NCBI GenBank assembly: GCA_045837725.1 | Contig: JBEWZL010000064.1 | Location: 398,946 to 462,945, forward strand | Source of the DNA: Vermamoeba vermiformis | Lineage: Eukaryota > Tubulinea > Echinamoebida | Reading direction: 5' to 3' | Length of the DNA stretch: 64,000 nucleotides | In this document: one piece after another, positions 60,401 through 64,000 of the stretch | Layout of the letters: every line of letters begins with the position of its first letter | Numbering within the stretch: the first letter of the stretch is position 1 | Made by a program: the position numbers and the translations under genes | The notes under the pieces: generated by a model | The model's input: only the letters and a program-made list of their open reading frames with translations | Database searches by the model: none | What the model was told of the DNA's origin: nothing

Positions 60401-61455
60401 TGAAAAGATCACCTAGGTGTCAAAACATCCATCAACTACGTACTTCTTTCGACCTATAGTGCAACAACATACAATCTGTATTGAGAAGTTATATTAAGAT
60501 GTGGCGATTAGACTAGGGTTGTTGTACGTACCTCCAAGCACGCACCACGAAGGTTTCCACCGAACATTTTCAGTGGTCGTAGAAACAGTCAAATAACCTT
60601 CTTTAGTCTTCACAAAACTCATCACTTCTTTCTATTATAATTTAAATAATATTATTTAAATTTTAATTCAATGGGTGTAAGTCTATGTTGTTACCCTTAA
60701 CGGTGAAGTCGTTAAATGATTCTCAAATGTAGGTACTATGCTCGTGTCTGCTGAGCTTCGATCTTGGTCTGTGACGTTGTGCGCGTCAAGTACTTCCAAT
60801 TTAGGAAATACTGATACTACAAATCGCCTAATAATAGCGAGGTAAGTCGACGAAATTGAATTTGAACGGATGTACGCCTACGTACCTGTATTGTTGATAC
60901 GCTTCTTTTTGATCTTCAATGAAATTATTCGGGCAACAAGGATTACGTAATAAACTCAAGTAAGCCAAATTAGGAAATGCTCGCGAAAGGGCACGTAACG
61001 CTTCGTCGAGATCCGTAATCTTTCATGAAATTAGTGGATCAATTGTTAATCTTCGACTAATTAATTCCTTACATTATTATTATTGAGCCATAATGTTGTT
61101 ACGGTTTCCAAGGGTTGTAATACTTTAAAGTCTCCGTTTGATAAATAATTGTGATCCAAAATGACGCTTTGTAGTTTCTTAAAGTGGATTATATTCGATA
61201 TATCACTAGTAATATATTAAAATTAATTTGCAAGCGATAAATTATTTTAAAATAATTTTAATGAACGGATTTCACTTACGAAAGGTAATTCAATGACACG
61301 TCTAATGTCTCTACTATATCTACGAGTAATGCATTTTGTGGAGATTTTTTGTCGCTAAGTTTTGGAATTGAAACTAATTTCTGGCCAGCTAACGATAAAT
61401 AAGTCCCATCTAATGTTAATAGGACACTATCGGCCTCTTCTGAACGTAAGTTCAT
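57442..61455 (-). CDS. LRR-PH-TKL kinase-SH2 protein (SHK-related)
   Basis: Start at 61455 (MNLRSEEADSVLLTLDG). Domain order: SDS22-type LRRs (FKKLQSVILDHNYLS, LETVTTLWLNNNN, FPNLAYLSLLRNPCCP with LRR cap); PH domain (KEGYLTVSTTTENVRWKPSWCVL to ETKETMQDWLYYVNEQIK); coiled coil; tyrosine-kinase-like kinase (glycine loop GHGSFGTVY, Lys in EVAIKIL, Glu in NEVEII, HRDVKTRNFLVDEN, DFGFAEKL, MAPEVLTGSQFNEKSDVYSFAIVLWEI); the SHK linker with GKLLEWFGPL; SH2 domain (WFHGDLTAHESLTRLM, GTYLVRLG, GCFTLCYVDQERIIHCHSIEK). All catalytic residues are present. In SH2 the FLVR-type Arg is kept (YLVRLG). One intron (58902-58970) uses a GC donor. Kinase plus C-terminal SH2 is the SHK plan of Dictyostelium; the N-terminal LRR and PH are additional. 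Confidence 0.93.
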
Positions 61456-61800
61456 AGCTAGTGTACTGGTATTATGTATAACTTCAATATTTCAAGTTCA
61501 AAAATGAGCAGAGCTATCTTTTTGCACGTGGTCAGGTAACGAATCTCAGCTCAAAAGCAGAGTGAGCACTCCATTACTGGGCATTACTTACGTACTTTTA
61601 TCTCCACAATTTCTCGATCTGAGATATTATTTCGTTCATCAGCTATCTATCAGCACGTGATTTTCAGATTCGGACATTTTTCGCACGAATTGTTGGCTTA
61701 AAACCGCAATTTCCGACATCCCCATTTTTCAATCAAGTTGATACCTTAAGCACCACGTAAGGCTATCTAACACCCTTGCAGCCCTTAGATCACCGTGCAA
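61456..61800. promoter_or_regulatory. Divergent intergenic region between the SH2 kinase and RING genes
   Basis: 345 bp between two gene starts facing away from each other, so it should hold both promoters. It contains CACGTG at 61524 and a CAGCACGTGATT at 61650-61661, two E-box/G-box cores. No ORF or RNA gene seen. Confidence 0.45.
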
Positions 61801-62985
61801 ATGGTTGACGTTCAAATCCGCTTCTCAGCCGAAATTCTCCCTTTCAGCTTCGAGCCTGAGCTTAAGGAACGACTCATTTTGGACGTCCTCCCATCTCAAT
61901 ATTATCCTGCCGTTGAATTTTGGGAGGAAGAGAGTTATCCTGAGCCACAAATCCGCGAAGAAAAACGCGAGAATGATGAAGACTCGAATAAGGAGAAGCC
62001 TCAACCAGTAGAAATCGAAGTTAAAGAACCTATTATTAATACCGAAAATAACAATAATCAAATTAAAAATGAAGTGGAAGAAGTCGATGAAGAATTTGAA
62101 ATTTACTTGAGCCAGATTCAAGAGGAGATTGCTCGTGACCAAGAAATTGAATACTCCTACGATTGCGACGAATATGATGAATATGCCGAATACGAAGACG
62201 CTTACGAATTGAAATTCTTCCACAAGAAATCAAATCCAAAACGCCTTCGAAACACATCTCACTACAAACAAGAGAAAATCAATCCTGACCGATACATTAA
62301 CGCTTACACGTAAGTATAATTTCCATATTTACCAATTACTCCCTTTACCACGATATGTTTCTAATCTTTGAATCCAGTCAAAAACGCGAAGAACAACGAA
62401 TCGAGCTCATCGCTCAAAACAACTCTTTTGCGAAGAGCAACGCATATGCTAAGTACGGACGTCTCATTCCTCCTCCTCGCATTTACTCTGGAGAACCCAC
62501 ATCCACCTACGTTCCTCCCAGCCAACAACACCTACAATCAGTACAACCGCACTAATAACCCCAACATCCCTCAAAGCGAATTGGACTTGATCAACCAAGC
62601 TATCCAAGCCTCTCTTCGCACCGCCCAACCCGTTCCTACTGCCGCTGGTTTGACCGCCAATCAACTTCTCGAGCTCCAAACCCGAGATTTGACCCCCGAA
62701 GATTACGAACTCTTGTTGCGATTGGACGAGAGTGTTAAGAAGAAGACCTTGACTAAGACTCAATGCGCTTCGTTTCCTTCACGTACTTTGGACGAAGAAG
62801 GCGCTAAGTGCTTCACTGGCAATCCTTGCTCGATCTGCTTCGGTGATTACGAGTGCGGAGAAAAAGTCCGAACCTTGCCTTGCGATCATACCTTCCACAA
62901 CGAGTGCATTGACCAATGGCTCACGAGCTCATCCATTTCATGCCCCATGTGCAAGACCTCTTTGGAAGTATTTTTCGAAGAGTAA
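61801..62985 (+). CDS. RING-H2 E3 ubiquitin ligase, with a +1 frame change
   Basis: Exon 1 (61801-62310) encodes an acidic N-terminus (MVDVQIRFSAEILPFSFEPELKE, then Glu/Asp/Asn-rich and Tyr/Glu/Asp-rich tracts). Exon 2 begins after a CCAG acceptor with TQKREEQRIELIAQNNSF, then a Pro-rich stretch (IPPPRIYSGEPTSTYVPP). The C-terminal part holds ELDLINQAIQASLR and a classic RING-H2: CSICFGDYECGEKVRTLPCDHTFHNECIDQWLTSSSISCPMC. This part lies one base further on (+1) than the start of exon 2, whose frame stops at 62553. Either a +1 shift between about 62500 and 62555, or a cryptic intron (for example GTACGG at 62453 to AAG at 62576, which keeps the frame), must join them. Substrates unknown. Confidence 0.85.
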
Positions 62986-63203
62986 ATTCTTGTGCCAGAT
63001 CGAACCAACTTTTGTACAATAGCGCGGACTGTAATTTTGTTAAAGTGTAAAATAACCCTGTAAATAAAATCGAAATCAAATCAGAATCTTGCGTCAAAAA
63101 AACTTGAGAAAAATATCTGTAAGGACAGTCGCGGATTGAACTGAACAAACTGACTCTTACTTTATTAAAAGTACATACATACATTGCAGTACGTAGTGTT
63201 TAT

Positions 63204-64000
63204 TTACTGGTCCTTGTGGTGCCAGTAGTGCAGCTTGTTGTCAGAGTATAAGCCGAATAACTTTAAACCGTCAGCTGAGTACCAGAGACTCTTGCAAACT
63301 AATTTCTTCTGCGCCATAATCTCCTTCTTAGACAGTCTAGGCGTGTACATGCCAACAATCACTTTGCTCTCCAAATTCTAACAGATCCAAAATTAGTATG
63401 TATTTGTATGATACAACGCCGGTATTCGGGCCACTACGTACCATTAAGCATATGGTTCCCTTATTCGTGTATGCAATAATGTATTTTGTCGGATCATATT
63501 TGACCAGATCTGGTTGACAATCGCAGAAACCTTCCACTGTCATCAAGAATTCGAGAGTACCGGCATCATATAAGTTGATTTGATTAGTATTGCTCGCAAT
63601 GGCGGCCAAACTGAAGTAAAGTAATAAATTGAGTACTTAGTGACAACCGATCCGTTTCATCTATTAATAGCATCTTATTTGTAACGACTATTATTACCTT
63701 TCGTCGGGACTGAAACTCACGGTCGAAGCAGGAATAGCATATTCCTTAGGATTAGGATAATTCGGTAAATCAGGTCCATCCAGCACGTACAGATTGTACT
63801 CCGTTGATATGAAATACCTTGCTGAATTCGTCGTCGTCAAATAAACACCTGAATTAATACGTAAGTGTAATTAGTTTCGATTCAAAATAGTGTTTGTTAT
63901 TAATAATCGTCTTTGGAGTTTTTTTTTTCTGCGGATCAGATCTTACCTGTAATATCACTTAACATCTGGATCGAATTAATAATGCTGCCGTGATGAATAA
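63204..64000 (-). CDS. WD40-like beta-propeller protein, C-terminal part (5' end outside window)
   Basis: The 3' exons of a minus-strand gene. Exons read 63204-63377, 63442 to about 63610, about 63700-63847, and more beyond. Translation gives propeller-like blades: FLTTTNSARYFISTEYNLYVLDGPDLPNYPNPKEYAIPASTVSFSPDE, SLAAIASNTNQINLYDAGTLEFLMTVEGFCDC, YIIAYTNKGTICLMVNLESKVIVGMYTP, and CKSLWYSADGLKLFGLYSDNKLHYWHHKDQ at the C-terminus, ending W-x-x-x-D-Q like a last WD blade. I cannot name the family from this part alone. Confidence 0.7.

Noticed and set aside
1-64000. CRISPR arrays, retroelements, LTRs or virus-like genes
   Set aside because: I scanned for regular spaced repeats, reverse transcriptase, integrase, capsid and transposase motifs and saw none. 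The only mobile element supported is the MITE.

Overview
This is nuclear DNA from a compact, intron-rich eukaryote. I read about 25 protein genes, complete or partial, plus one tRNA. Introns are short (mostly 45-120 nt), usually start GTAAG or GTACG, usually end TAG, and often carry an RCTAAC-like branch site. Intergenic gaps are mostly 100-600 bp. The best taxonomic clue is the TKL kinase with a C-terminal SH2 domain (57442-61455), the SHK architecture known from Dictyostelium and other Amoebozoa. My working guess is a free-living amoebozoan, not identified to genus.

Layout. 1-1242 (+): C-terminal part of a probable APC4. 1431-1992 (+): small membrane protein. 2132-7665 (-): large, apparently undescribed helical-repeat protein in 12 exons. 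7903-8422 (-): small unknown. 8604-10233 (-): ribose-phosphate pyrophosphokinase. 10512-12476 (-): mitochondrial aspartate aminotransferase. 13037-16654 (+): FAM91. 17064-18914 (-): divergent V-ATPase B-like protein. 19279-21851 (-): glycerophosphodiester phosphodiesterase with a membrane anchor. 22297-22609: MITE-like DNA transposon with a target-site duplication. 22699-23223 (+): small coiled-coil protein. 23313-24992 (+): ACMSD. 25129-27256 (-): FHA-RING (RNF8-like) E3. 27492-28119 (+): DUF1294. 28590-35425 (+): BIG/Sec7 ARF-GEF. 35799-37234 (-): F-box-like protein. 37398-41229 (+): SCAPER. 41773-43991 (+): unknown. 44233-47867 (-): CH domain, coiled coil, SBF2-like domain and CAAX box. 48250-50921 (-): REXO5-like exonuclease. 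51034-52794 (+): broken LRR gene with tRNA-Lys(UUU) inside it. 52905-54773 (+): secreted/membrane Cys-rich module protein, with a decayed partial copy at 54933-55161. 55337-57292 (+): signal peptide plus multi-pass membrane receptor-like protein. 57442-61455 (-): LRR-PH-TKL kinase-SH2. 61801-62985 (+): RING-H2 E3. 63204-64000 (-): C-terminal part of a WD40-like protein.

There is no operon logic. Genes are mixed in function, although several concern trans-Golgi and endomembrane traffic (FAM91, BIG/Sec7, SCAPER, the V-ATPase B-like protein). The points most worth a second look are the repeat protein; the V-ATPase B paralogue that lacks its arginine-finger motif, carries an in-frame 54-nt intron, and ends on an A-AAA-AAA heptamer followed by an open -1 frame; several genes that change frame by +1 at or near a stop codon (SCAPER, the CH-domain protein, the RING protein); the tRNA inside a decayed LRR gene; and a recurrent TGACACGTGTCA palindrome in introns.
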